Assembly (NCBI RefSeq): GCF_026191115.1
Contig: NZ_JAPHOT010000001.1
Coordinates: 3,581,001-3,645,000, forward strand
DNA: 64,000 nucleotides
From: Legionella sp. PATHC035
GTDB lineage: Bacteria; Pseudomonadota; Gammaproteobacteria; Legionellales; Legionellaceae
Direction: 5' to 3'
Shown: in pieces, positions 31,206 to 39,442 of the stretch
Layout of the letters: each line of letters opens with the position of its first letter
Numbering within the stretch: the first letter of the stretch is position 1
Translations under genes and position numbers: made by a program
Notes under the pieces: model-generated
The model's input: only the letters and a program-made list of their open reading frames with translations
Told to the model about the DNA's origin: nothing
Database searches by the model: none

Positions 31206-31991
31206 TTATTTCAAAACAGGTGAAATTGTTTGTAATAATGATTTAAATACTTTAGGAGTTCCGGCAACAATATCCCCGTGCTTGAGAAAATCATCGCCTC
31301 CTTGCAAATCACTAATCAATCCACCTGCTTCTCTAATTAATAATGATCCTGCCGCAATATCCCAAGGACGCAAGCCTAATTCCCAAAAACCATCAAGTCG
31401 CCCACTTGCGACATAGGCCAAATCAAGCGCTGCTGAGCCAGTTCTTCTAATCCCAGCACATTTACCCAATAAAGCTTCGAAAGTAGGTAAGTATTTTTGT
31501 GCAATACTGATATCGCGCGATGGGAAGCCGGTTCCTAGAAGTGAAGCTATAAGTTGTGTCTGTTTGGAAACACGTATTCTACGATCATTCAATCGTGCTC
31601 CGCGACCTCGGCTTGCAGCGAAACACTCATGTCTTAATGGATCGTATATAACCCCATGTTCTATCCTTCCTTTCACTTTCACTGCTATAGAAACGGAAAA
31701 GAATGGAAAGCCGTGTAGATAATTGGATGTACCATCGAGAGGATCAATAATCCAGATTGATTCTCCATCTCCTTCCTGTAAGCCACTTTCTTCAGCAAGA
31801 ATACCATGCTCTGGATAGGCCTTATGGATTGTATGGATAATTGCTTGTTCGGCTTTGATGTCTACTTCACTAAAATATTCATGGTTATTTTTAGCGGTAA
31901 TTTTAAGACGATCCACTTGCTCCATATGTCGAATAATAATTTCACCGGCCTGTCGTGCTGCGTTAACTGCTATATTTAAAAGTGGTTCCAT
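31206..31991 (-). CDS. suhB: Inositol-1-monophosphatase SuhB
   Basis: Mg2+-dependent phosphatase of the IMPase family; in E. coli SuhB also takes part in rRNA antitermination. It has 261 residues. The two metal-site motifs are present: WIIDPLDGTSNYLHGFPFFS and the C-terminal WDIAAGSLLIREAGG. The acidic EESG (LAEESGLQEGDG) provides another ligand. It is divergent from trmJ, the same arrangement as suhB-trmJ-isc in E. coli. Confidence 0.94.
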   Translation of the reverse strand: MEPLLNIAVNAARQAGEIIIRHMEQVDRLKITAKNNHEYFSEVDIKAEQAIIHTIHKAYPEHGILAEESGLQEGDGESIWIIDPLDGTSNYLHGFPFFSVSIAVKVKGRIEHGVIYDPLRHECFAASRGRGARLNDRRIRVSKQTQLIASLLGTGFPSRDISIAQKYLPTFEALLGKCAGIRRTGSAALDLAYVASGRLDGFWELGLRPWDIAAGSLLIREAGGLISDLQGGDDFLKHGDIVAGTPKVFKSLLQTISPVLK

Positions 31992-32136
31992 GAATATACT
32001 CTTTAATCTACAAAACCGGTGATTCTAACATATTTTTTTTGAACAAAGAGAGTGAAATATGAAAAAAGCAAAAATCGTAAAAAAGGGTGTTCAATGATAT
32101 TATAGAGTGCTCTTAATGTCTGAATAAAAAGTTTTT

Positions 32137-32892
32137 ATGAATTTAAGTTCTATCCGTATCATTTTAGTAGCAACATCTCATCCAGGTAACATAGGCTCAA
32201 CAGCCAGGGCAATGAAAACAATGGGATTAAGTTCACTGTATTTAGTACAGCCAAAATCTTTTCCTGATTATAAGGCAAAAGAAATGGCGGCTGGTGCCGA
32301 TGATCTATTAGAGCATGCCATTGTTACTGAAACTTTGGACGAAGCCTTGATTGGATGCCAGCTTATTCTGGGAACCAGTGCACGGCCAAGAGGTATTTCC
32401 TTACCCGGGTTAGTCCCCGCTTCTTGTGCGGACTTAATTAGTCAACACGCGGACAATACTCAAATTGCGATTGTATTTGGAAGAGAGCATGCAGGTCTTA
32501 CCAACGAAGAACTGCTAAAATGTCATTATCACATTAATATTCCAAGCAATCCCGAGTACAGCTCTCTCAATTTAGCCCAGGCTGTGCAGATTATTGCTTA
32601 TGAATTGCGAATGAAATTATTAGCACCTAAGGCCGAAGTGGCATTGCGGCAGGATGAGTATGCTACAGCAGATGAAATCGAGCAATTTTACGAACATCTA
32701 AGGGAAGTTTTTATTGAGATTCAATTTTTAAAAACTTCAAATCCACGACGATTAATGCAGCGGGTACGACGTTTATTTAATCGTGTAAACTTAGAAAAAA
32801 TGGAAGTTAATCTGTTACGAGGAATGTTAAGTCAGGTACAAAAATCATTAGAATGGGCTAGGAAAAGAGGATTAAGTGAACGGGATAATTAA
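32137..32892 (+). CDS. trmJ: tRNA (cytidine/uridine-32-2'-O)-methyltransferase TrmJ
   Basis: SPOUT-class enzyme that methylates the ribose of position 32 in the anticodon loop, using S-adenosylmethionine. It has 251 residues. The family motifs are visible: [18 protein letters not shown] at the N-terminus, [15 protein letters not shown], and the knotted C-terminal motif [17 protein letters not shown]. Its 3' end overlaps the GTG start of iscS by 17 bases, so it heads the isc-like operon, as in E. coli, where iscR lies between. Confidence 0.94.
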   Translation: MNLSSIRIILVATSHPGNIGSTARAMKTMGLSSLYLVQPKSFPDYKAKEMAAGADDLLEHAIVTETLDEALIGCQLILGTSARPRGISLPGLVPASCADLISQHADNTQIAIVFGREHAGLTNEELLKCHYHINIPSNPEYSSLNLAQAVQIIAYELRMKLLAPKAEVALRQDEYATADEIEQFYEHLREVFIEIQFLKTSNPRRLMQRVRRLFNRVNLEKMEVNLLRGMLSQVQKSLEWARKRGLSERDN

Positions 32893-34048
32893 AATACCAA
32901 TCTATTTTGATTATATGGCAACAACGCCTGTTGATCCGCGTGTTGTGGAGCGCATGATCCATTATCTAGGGCCGGAAGGGGATTTTGGTAATCCTTCTTC
33001 TATAACCCATGAATATGGAAGAATTGCAGCTCTTGCTGTAGATCACGCTCGTGCACAAGTTGCCAATTCAATTCATGCATCGGCACAAGATATAGTATTT
33101 ACCTCGGGAGCCACCGAAGCAAATAATTTGGCAATAATCGGCGCAGCACATTTTTACAAGAATAAAGGGAAGCATGTAGTTACTATGAGTACAGAGCATA
33201 AAGCGGTGCTCGATAGTTTTAACCGGTTGGAAAAAGATGGATTCGAGGTAACTTACCTTCATCCTAAACCCAATGGATTACTCGACCTGGAACAATTGGC
33301 TCAAGTATTAAGACCCGATACTATTTTGGTTTCCATCATGCATGTAAACAATGAAATTGGTGTGATTCAGGATATTGAGTCCATTGGTGCTTTATTACGT
33401 AATAAAGGAATCCTGTTTCATGTGGATGCAGCACAAAGCGCAGGAAAAATTCCGATCGATTTGACGCGTCTTTCTGTTGATTTAATGGCACTTTCGGCAC
33501 ATAAAAATTACGGTCCGAAAGGGGTTGGCGCCCTTTATGTCAGACACAAACCCCGAATTCGTCTCCAACCACAAAGTTTTGGGGGTGGACATGAAGGTGG
33601 GTTACGTTCGGGAACCTTGGCTACTCATCAAATTGTGGGTATGGGGGAGGCCTTCGAGTTAGCTGAACGGGTGCGAGAAGAGGAGCAATTACGATTTTTA
33701 AAATATCGCCAGCACTTATGGGAGGGGATTAAACATTTGCCGGGTATTCAGCTCAATGGAGACGAACAAAAACGGATTGCAGGTAATCTGAATTTCAGTT
33801 TTGCTGGTTTAGATGGGGATTCCCTATTGTTAGCCTTGAATGAATTAGCAGTATCCACTACATCAGCCTGCAGTTCTGCCAGTATTCAACCCTCCTATGT
33901 ATTGAGAGAAATAGGGCTAAGCGATGATTTAGCACAAAGTACGATAAGATTATCCCTAGGTCGTTTTACCAAGGAAGAAGAAGTGGAGCACGCGATTCAT
34001 GTTATTTGTACGCAAGTAACTCGATTGCGCGAAATGTCGCCATCATGA
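32876..34048 (+). CDS. iscS: Cysteine desulfurase IscS, lacking the C-terminal tail
   Basis: PLP enzyme that takes sulfur from cysteine for Fe-S clusters and thiolated tRNAs. It has 390 residues and starts at GTG 32876. It matches E. coli IscS closely: [30 protein letters not shown]-binding Lys in [17 protein letters not shown], and the persulfide Cys in [16 protein letters not shown]. The protein stops at RLREMSPS. The last roughly 19 residues of E. coli IscS (LWEMYKQG... to the end), which contribute to IscU docking, are missing. No iscR precedes it. The stop overlaps the next gene by four bases (ATGA). Confidence 0.94.
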   Translation: MNGIIKIPIYFDYMATTPVDPRVVERMIHYLGPEGDFGNPSSITHEYGRIAALAVDHARAQVANSIHASAQDIVFTSGATEANNLAIIGAAHFYKNKGKHVVTMSTEHKAVLDSFNRLEKDGFEVTYLHPKPNGLLDLEQLAQVLRPDTILVSIMHVNNEIGVIQDIESIGALLRNKGILFHVDAAQSAGKIPIDLTRLSVDLMALSAHKNYGPKGVGALYVRHKPRIRLQPQSFGGGHEGGLRSGTLATHQIVGMGEAFELAERVREEEQLRFLKYRQHLWEGIKHLPGIQLNGDEQKRIAGNLNFSFAGLDGDSLLLALNELAVSTTSACSSASIQPSYVLREIGLSDDLAQSTIRLSLGRFTKEEEVEHAIHVICTQVTRLREMSPS

Positions 34049-34422
34049 TATATAATAAAAAAGTACAGGAGTGTTTTTTTTCACCCCGACATGTGGGCGT
34101 TATTGATTTAAGTGAGCGTTTTACAATCGGTGTTAAAAACAAGCAAAAAGGTCAAGGGCTTATTGAGCTTTACATTCAGTGTAATTCAGATGGTACAATT
34201 GTACGAGCTTGCTTTAGAACGAATGGTAACCCTTATATTGTTGCAAGTTTGGAATGGTTATGCAGGCAGCTGGAAGGGCATACTCCATATACTGTCCCGC
34301 AAATTGATTATCAGCTCATTGTTAAAGAATTGGATATCCCTGTTGCTCAGTACCCTATCGCATTAAGAATTATGGATGTTTTTAAAGAAGCATTGCTTTT
34401 AATAAAAGATAAATCGAATTGA
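34045..34422 (+). CDS. IscU-like scaffold homologue without cluster cysteines
   Basis: A 125-residue protein that aligns with IscU along its length: the start [19 protein letters not shown] matches the IscU KVIDHYENPRNVG region, and [20 protein letters not shown] matches the segment leading to GCGSAIAS. All three Fe-S ligand cysteines are replaced: ACGD by NKQKG, GCGS by GNPY, and IHCSIL by QYPIAL. The HscA-binding LPPVK is changed to IPVAQ. Four cysteines remain, at non-ligand places. It is coupled to iscS (ATGA overlap) and followed by iscA. It cannot be an ordinary scaffold; it might be a regulator or adaptor of IscS, or a decaying gene. The intact frame and tight coupling argue for a retained role. 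Confidence 0.82.
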   Translation: MIYNKKVQECFFSPRHVGVIDLSERFTIGVKNKQKGQGLIELYIQCNSDGTIVRACFRTNGNPYIVASLEWLCRQLEGHTPYTVPQIDYQLIVKELDIPVAQYPIALRIMDVFKEALLLIKDKSN

Positions 34423-34435
34423 GAGGTAATATAAA

Positions 34436-34801
34436 ATGAGTGTCGTCATGCATCATGTAGAAAGTGCTGTACCTGAAATCAGTTTTACTGACGCAGCGAT
34501 AAAACATGTAGTGTCTTATTTGCAGAAAAACCCTGAATATACGGGAATTCGCTTATCAGTAAAAAAAACGGGTTGTTCTGGTTTATCTTATGTCGTGGAT
34601 TATGTCCTAGCTCCTCAAGATACCGATTTGAAACTTGCTTTGACTGAAAATTATGTTGTATGCATTGATAAGTCCAGTTATCCCTTTCTACAAAATATGA
34701 GTGTTGATTATGTAAAACAGGGATTAAATTATAAATTTGTTTTCAATAACCCGAATCAGACAGGTCAATGCGGATGTGGGGAAAGTTTTACAGTGGATTA
34801 G
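34436..34801 (+). CDS. iscA: A-type iron-sulfur carrier IscA
   Basis: HesB/IscA-family carrier of 121 residues, which holds or passes on Fe-S clusters. The three conserved cysteines are intact: one in KKTGCSGLSYVVDYV and two in GQCGCGESFTVD at the C-terminus, the usual C-x(n)-CGC arrangement. It lies 13 bases after the IscU-like gene and ends the operon; hscB, hscA, fdx and iscX do not follow. SufA or ErpA would look similar; I prefer IscA because of the operon order. Confidence 0.9.
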   Translation: MSVVMHHVESAVPEISFTDAAIKHVVSYLQKNPEYTGIRLSVKKTGCSGLSYVVDYVLAPQDTDLKLALTENYVVCIDKSSYPFLQNMSVDYVKQGLNYKFVFNNPNQTGQCGCGESFTVD

Positions 34802-34831
34802 AATAATTCCTCTGGCGGCAATAAAACAACC

Positions 34832-34912
34832 CGCCATCCCGAGCTCAGCGAGGTATCTCCATCCTGTAGCATGTATTATGATAAGAGAACATTCACTGTA
34901 TTCGAGATGGCA
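34832..34912. repeat. Palindromic intergenic repeat after iscA
   Basis: Runs from GCCATCCCGAGCTCAGCGAG to ATTCGAGATGGC, with inverted ends (GCCATC/GATGGC) and the internal ATCTCCATCCTGTAGCATG shared with the element at 55960. It lies between the convergent isc operon and the deaminase-like gene. Confidence 0.6.
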
Positions 34913-34923
34913 TGCATCTATTA

Positions 34924-35958
34924 TTATACAGAAAAACGGAAACTCGCGTGATGCTCTTTAATTTGTTTTCGGCTTAATTGTTGCTTATTTGAAAAAAAAC
35001 CTAAAAATCGATTCAACTCCATTTTGGCTGAGGCTCCGAAAATCGATTCATCATCAGTACCGGATACAATGGGATCACTGACATCTTGATAAATCGAGGT
35101 CACTGGATGAGGCTCTTTTTCAAGATGCCAATTCAACTTGCTGTGGCAGCTGGGACAAACCTCTATCGGAAGTCCCAATTTGCTAATCCGTTCTTTTTGT
35201 AATTGAGTTAGGTAAATGCAATGACCTAACCGTACTTTACCATGTAGGGGATTTTTGTCTTGCCCTGGTTGTTGTAATTTCCATTCCTCTAAAGCAGTTA
35301 AGATTGCGTCTGTGTCCTTTCGTTCTTGTTCACTATCAGACTCACCTGTATGAATAGCAATGGCGATACCATTTTTTAAAGCCAATAGAATCACTTGAGC
35401 TAACTCGTCCCCTGCAAGCGTTCTTTTGGCTACGGGGTTTCCAGAAATATCCAAACCGACTAAAAGATTATTAGGGCTTTTTAATATGTGTTCGATAAAG
35501 TCATTTGCATCTGCCAAAGTGTGTAAGGTTCTATCTAAACTTAATAATCCCACCGCTTTTTTATTCGGTATTTTTTCACGCGCTTGCAATAGGCCAGAGA
35601 CAAAAGCATGGATATATTTATCACGCGATTCATTTCCCATTTCTTTGGGGGTTGTTCTTATTTCAAGATATTTCGCTTCGGAGCATTGCACTACATCCAC
35701 GACTCCCTCAGAAATATCATCAAGATCTTGGATTATTTTGTGGATCAGGCCAAATTGTTTCCAAATAATGTCGATTAACTCTTTGCTATAGCCATTTTCT
35801 GGCTGTTGGTTTGTATTGAGGAGGTATTCAGTCCGTATGTTTATCAACGCATTGTAGAGCTCGAGGCAATTGTGTTTTTTGGCTATTTTTTTTAAAAACT
35901 TCAAACTAAAACTTCCATTTAAATGACAATGCAGGTCACCTGTGTGTTTTTTGGTCAT
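34924..35958 (-). CDS. Adenosine deaminase-like protein (ADAL/MAPDA type)
   Basis: A 344-residue amidohydrolase of the adenosine/AMP deaminase superfamily. All active-site positions can be placed: zinc ligands His10 and His12 (HCHLNGS), His203 and catalytic Glu206 (HTGES), His246 (RLGHC) and Asp302/Asp303 (SGTDDESIF). The Asn in HCHLNGS, where classical adenosine deaminases have Asp, points to the ADAL branch, whose eukaryotic members deaminate N6-methyl-AMP. No signal peptide is seen. The start has an AAGGAC site. It stands alone; substrate and any link to host nucleotides are unproven. Confidence 0.82.
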   Translation of the reverse strand: MTKKHTGDLHCHLNGSFSLKFLKKIAKKHNCLELYNALINIRTEYLLNTNQQPENGYSKELIDIIWKQFGLIHKIIQDLDDISEGVVDVVQCSEAKYLEIRTTPKEMGNESRDKYIHAFVSGLLQAREKIPNKKAVGLLSLDRTLHTLADANDFIEHILKSPNNLLVGLDISGNPVAKRTLAGDELAQVILLALKNGIAIAIHTGESDSEQERKDTDAILTALEEWKLQQPGQDKNPLHGKVRLGHCIYLTQLQKERISKLGLPIEVCPSCHSKLNWHLEKEPHPVTSIYQDVSDPIVSGTDDESIFGASAKMELNRFLGFFSNKQQLSRKQIKEHHASFRFSV

Positions 35959-36132
35959 ATTTGTCCTTAAAAAAAAATTAATTGAATCAGTTTATTAAGA
36001 ATATTTTTAAAATAAATAGGTGTTGCTGATTTTTTTTGTGAAGGAAATAAAATGTGCAAAATTTCTTATTAATATCTGACACTTGATAAAAATTGATAAA
36101 GAGGGATGAATTAATTAATAAATTCGCCTTGT

Positions 36133-36152
36133 CCACTTTACATGTAAAGTGG
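36133..36152. promoter_or_regulatory. Perfect 20-base palindrome upstream of the fis-type gene
   Basis: CCACTTTACATGTAAAGTGG is a perfect dyad without a loop, followed by TAAAATTTTTTTT. It lies about 55 bases before the predicted -35 box of the Fis-family gene. It could be an operator for a dimeric regulator. As RNA it could form an 8-base-pair hairpin ahead of a U-run, but no plus-strand gene precedes it. The rest of 35959-36308 is AT-rich without a gene. Confidence 0.5.
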
Positions 36153-36206
36153 TAAAATTTTTTTTACTTAATATTTCCTTAAGAAATGAATATCATTAAA
36201 ACAATA

Positions 36207-36235
36207 TTTACACTCTTTGAGATGTTTGATACTAT
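36207..36235 (+). promoter_or_regulatory. Putative sigma-70 promoter of the fis-type gene
   Basis: TTTACA (36207-36212), a 17-base spacer and TACTAT (36230-36235). The leader would be about 66 bases long and ends in an AGGAGA ribosome-binding site before ATG 36309. Confidence 0.5.
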
Positions 36236-36308
36236 ATAGGCCATAGTGTTCGGTGAGTGTAAGTACTGGGCATAATTTTGTTTAATTTATTTGTACTAGG
36301 AGACTTAA

Positions 36309-36590
36309 ATGAGCACAGATACAATGGTGCAAAGCAGCGAAGCACTGTCACATCAAGTAATTCATGCTGTTAAAGGTTATTTAACCAGTGTCAGTAATAA
36401 AGATGCTAACTTGAATTTGTATCAATTAATTGTTGAAGAAGTTGAAGCGCCTTTATTCCGCACGGTTATGGAATTAACTCGTTATAATCAATCAAAAGCT
36501 GCACGTGTTCTTGGCGTAAGCCGTGGTACCTTGCGTACTAAATTAAAGCGTTATTTCGATGACGAATTTATTGGAACTCGTGATTTCTAA
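36309..36590 (+). CDS. fis: Fis-family nucleoid-associated DNA-binding protein
   Basis: A 93-residue protein with the Fis architecture: an N-terminal dimerisation part and a C-terminal helix-turn-helix (VMELTRYNQSKAARVLGVSR then GTLRTKLKRY), nearly identical to E. coli Fis in that region. It would bend DNA and tune growth-phase and virulence genes. Legionella genomes are known to carry several Fis paralogues, so this is one of a set and the symbol does not imply the E. coli orthologue. It is unusual in being next to rnpB rather than dusB. Confidence 0.9.
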   Translation: MSTDTMVQSSEALSHQVIHAVKGYLTSVSNKDANLNLYQLIVEEVEAPLFRTVMELTRYNQSKAARVLGVSRGTLRTKLKRYFDDEFIGTRDF

Positions 36591-36665
36591 GTGATTAAAA
36601 CAACCTGTTTCTATTGTTTTTTTCTTATTAAATTTACTAATATAGTGGTCTTTAGCTAGGCACTC

Positions 36666-36674
36666 TGCTACTAT
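36666..36674 (+). promoter_or_regulatory. Extended -10 promoter element of rnpB
   Basis: TGCTACTAT has the TGn extension plus the -10 hexamer TACTAT, placed 7 bases before the inferred first base of the RNA. The -35 region is poor, as is common for extended -10 promoters. Confidence 0.5.
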
Positions 36675-36681
36675 TGATATC

Positions 36682-37036
36682 AGAGTTGGTCAGGCAATCG
36701 CTCTTTGCTTTGCAAAGGGAGGAAAGTCCGGGCTCCCGAGGGTAGAGTGCCAGGTAATTCCTGGGAGGTGTGAACCTACGGAAAGTGCCACAGAAAATAT
36801 ACCGCCTCTTTGAGGTAAGGGTGAAATGGTGCGGTAAGAGCGCACCGCGCGGCTGGTAACAGGCGTGGCAGGGAAAACCCCACTCGGAGCAAGACCAAAT
36901 AGGAGTCCATTTGACTGAAAGGTCATTACGTGTGACCCGCACGGGACTCGGGTAGGTTGCTTGAGGCATGTGGTGACACATGTCCCAGATGAATGATTGT
37001 CCGCGACAGAACCCGGCTTATCGACCGACTCTCTTT
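36682..37036 (+). ncRNA. rnpB: RNase P RNA (bacterial class A)
   Basis: The catalytic RNA that trims tRNA 5' leaders. The core matches E. coli rnpB: GAGGAAAGTCCGGGCTCC, GTGCCAGGTAA, GGTAAGGGTGAAA, GGTGCGGTAAGAGCGCACCG, CGGCTGGTAACAG, CCAAATAGG, GGGTAGG, AGATGAATG and ACAGAACCCGGCTTATCG. The outer helix P1 is AGAGTTGGTC (36682-36691) with GACCGACTCT (37023-37032), which fixes the ends. The length is about 355 bases against 377 in E. coli. The P12 arm is reduced to CCTCTTTGAGG. P18 is kept (GACACATGTCCCAGATG region). Confidence 0.97.
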
Positions 37037-37402
37037 ATTTTATTGGCCCAATCATTTATTTGTTGATTTAACCTTTATCCTTACAATATATCGTTTCCAA
37101 ACGTCTGGTCAGGTATTTTCATTCACCCAACGCTGATTACATGCTTTTATAGGTAGCCGACAGGGATTTATTTTAATCCCGGATTATGACTTACTTTAAT
37201 TGCGCTACATGGTTTAATTGACTCCATTGCCACAACAGATACTCATTTTATGTCATATCAAAGAGGCTGTTATCGAATGTATCAAACACGATAGATCTAA
37301 ATTTTATGTGGCTCAATAAGCTAATCGCTTATTTCTTTAAGTATTCCTTAATTTTGATTGGCTATAATATGCCCATAATGTTTCTAATTCGTCAAAATTT
37401 AT
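37037..37402 (+). other. Intergenic region with a promoter-like site
   Basis: 366 bases without a gene. A short inverted repeat GGGATT/AATCCC lies at 37163-37180. A -10-like TATAAT is at 37363-37368, about 35 bases before the next start codon, with no clear -35 box. The T-rich bases right after rnpB (37034-37044) may help end that transcript, but I see no terminator hairpin. Confidence 0.4.
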
Positions 37403-39259
37403 ATGAAAACTCAACAGCTGCGGGCAATTTATACTAATCCAACAAAAATCTCCAGGAAGCCAATGCTCCTGGAGCAAATTAAGGAGCTCGCTGAAATAGA
37501 GTTTAATGAAGATCTGAATAAATTCATTAAATCAAAGGAAGATAAGATTAAGTTATTCATGTCGCCTGATGCCTCAAAATACAATAAGGACTATTTGGAT
37601 TTCCTCAATGATCTCATTCGTGCCTTGTCCTTAGAGGAAAAAGATATCAAGACAGAAGTTATTCGCCAGAAACGTGCAATGAATCAAGAGTATTCAATAC
37701 GGAGAGGATCCAGGCACACACATCGGCTCATTGAAGACGTTGACCAATTTACGACTGTTTCTAAGAATGTGATTATACGTTTGCATGCATTTATAGAAAA
37801 GTTAGAGCCCATTCGAAATCAACAACAACTAATGCTCCAAGCGCAGTCTTTAGTAGAATCAACAAATGAAGAGGTCCCTGCAAAACAGCGCGATTTGACC
37901 CGCATGCAAGGCGATTATCTGAATTTACTTTCCAGTTCAAATTCTTCGCTCCAATCATTTGTTGAGTTTGAGCGGAATTTGGATCTGCTGTTTAATGAGG
38001 ACATTTTTTCCAAGCTTAAAGAACAGCATGCTAAACGAACACTCGATATGAATGCAGTCATGCAGAAAGGTAAAGCAACCTCTGCTGAGGGGGCGATTAA
38101 GAGCGAGCAATCCAAGCTTGATATGCTAACCACAAACTTTGAATCGATTATGAAGCAAGCAACAGTGTTAAAAAACTTAACGGCACTGCTTAAGAGAATA
38201 AAAAATATTGAAGTCATTGTCATGCAAATAGATACTCTACAAAAGCCTTCAGATGCTCAGAAACTTCAAGAGTTGATTCAATTGCTTGAAAACAAGGAAC
38301 AAGAAATACAGAGTATTAGACAAGAGATTGAGATGAGTGGATCCTCAAAAGAACATCAACAAACTGTCCAGACTATTAATAATATTGAAAAATCCATTCA
38401 GCAAAAAAGGGAACACACTATATCATTATTAGAGCAAATTAGTATTACAAACAGTAAGTCCCAACAAAAAGAAGAGCAGTCAGATATACGTTCTTCTCCA
38501 GAAGAAATTACCCCTGTCGCTGTCGAAACAATCGAAGTAATACATCAATCATCTATCTCGCCTAGTGAGAGAACGGAACAAGCCATTCCGCAAGGAACGA
38601 AACAAGATGTACCGTTGTTACCGCAAAATGACCAACAAAAAGAAGAGCTCTCAGATCGTGATTCTCTTAATTCTACTTCAAACGGCGAGCAGCCTCCCAT
38701 GCAAAGCGACCAATTAAGTGAAAAAGCGCTCGAAGATAAGAGAAAGCGACTGGAACAGGCAATCTCTTTAATAATTAGATACAAGGGGATATTAAAAGAT
38801 GAAAAAGAACATTCATTAATTTTTTTCCATCCATCAAGAAATCAAGCAAAAATCGACTATTGCTCATCATTAGAACAAAAACTTAGAGAGCAAATAGAGT
38901 GTTTGACTCCTGCAAGCAATTTACATAATATTATTAATCAAGCTCATATAGAAATAACCAATCGCTCTAGTGACGCTATCATCAAAGGTGGTAGTTATTT
39001 CGGTACAAGTCGTATGCTTAGCTTACAGAGACTTTTGAGTATTGATGAAGCTTGGAAAAAAGGACACTCCAAATTTCTTGGATTTTCAACAAGCTCTGAT
39101 TTTCATGGGCTTAAAGCTTCGGGTATGGTGGGTGAGCACGCACTAAACATTGTGAATAATTTCTATAATGAAAAAGTGGAAAGCGATGGCGACTACCAGA
39201 CACTTAAAAAACAGGTATTTCCAGAAGAAGCCGTTAATAAATCTAAATTGAATCCCTAA
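37403..39259 (+). CDS. Long coiled-coil protein, candidate effector
   Basis: A 618-residue, highly charged protein without signal peptide or membrane helix. Coiled-coil-like stretches cover about residues 130-350 (LNLLSSSNSSLQSFVEFERN; KLQELIQLLENKEQEIQSIR). A low-complexity Ser/Glu/Gln-rich linker lies at about 355-440, where QQKEEQSD and QQKEELSD look like a short repeat. A separate C-terminal domain (about 445-600) has RYKGILKDEKEHSLIFFHPS and QAHIEITNRSSDAIIKGGSY. I do not recognise its family. No Shine-Dalgarno precedes the ATG. Multi-domain coiled-coil proteins of this type are frequent among Legionella effectors; this is inference only. Confidence 0.72.
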   Translation: MKTQQLRAIYTNPTKISRKPMLLEQIKELAEIEFNEDLNKFIKSKEDKIKLFMSPDASKYNKDYLDFLNDLIRALSLEEKDIKTEVIRQKRAMNQEYSIRRGSRHTHRLIEDVDQFTTVSKNVIIRLHAFIEKLEPIRNQQQLMLQAQSLVESTNEEVPAKQRDLTRMQGDYLNLLSSSNSSLQSFVEFERNLDLLFNEDIFSKLKEQHAKRTLDMNAVMQKGKATSAEGAIKSEQSKLDMLTTNFESIMKQATVLKNLTALLKRIKNIEVIVMQIDTLQKPSDAQKLQELIQLLENKEQEIQSIRQEIEMSGSSKEHQQTVQTINNIEKSIQQKREHTISLLEQISITNSKSQQKEEQSDIRSSPEEITPVAVETIEVIHQSSISPSERTEQAIPQGTKQDVPLLPQNDQQKEELSDRDSLNSTSNGEQPPMQSDQLSEKALEDKRKRLEQAISLIIRYKGILKDEKEHSLIFFHPSRNQAKIDYCSSLEQKLREQIECLTPASNLHNIINQAHIEITNRSSDAIIKGGSYFGTSRMLSLQRLLSIDEAWKKGHSKFLGFSTSSDFHGLKASGMVGEHALNIVNNFYNEKVESDGDYQTLKKQVFPEEAVNKSKLNP

Positions 39260-39326
39260 AGTCGCTTTATTTGACTCAGTCTTCGTGAGTGTAGCAAAAG
39301 TATTCCCATCGACATAGGCTACTACA

Positions 39327-39413
39327 GTAGGAGACTCCTCGCTACGCTCGGGCTGAGGTCAATCATATAAAAATATCACTATCCGTATCCTGGATTACGC
39401 TGGGTTAATCCTG
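39327..39413. repeat. Fragments of two intergenic repeat families
   Basis: GTAGGAGACTCCTCGCTACG followed by CTCGGGCTGAGGTC (from 39327) resembles half of the 21231-type palindrome. TATCCTGGATTACGCTGGGT followed by TAATCCTGG (39386-39413) is a degenerate GGATTA-type unit. They fill the gap between two convergent genes. Confidence 0.5.
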
Positions 39414-39442
39414 GCACGATAGGTTTATCATTTTATCTAGGA

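Noticed and set aside
36652-36981. Two overlapping minus-strand frames of 78-109 codons
   Set aside because: They lie across rnpB, a structural RNA gene, and their products have no family features.
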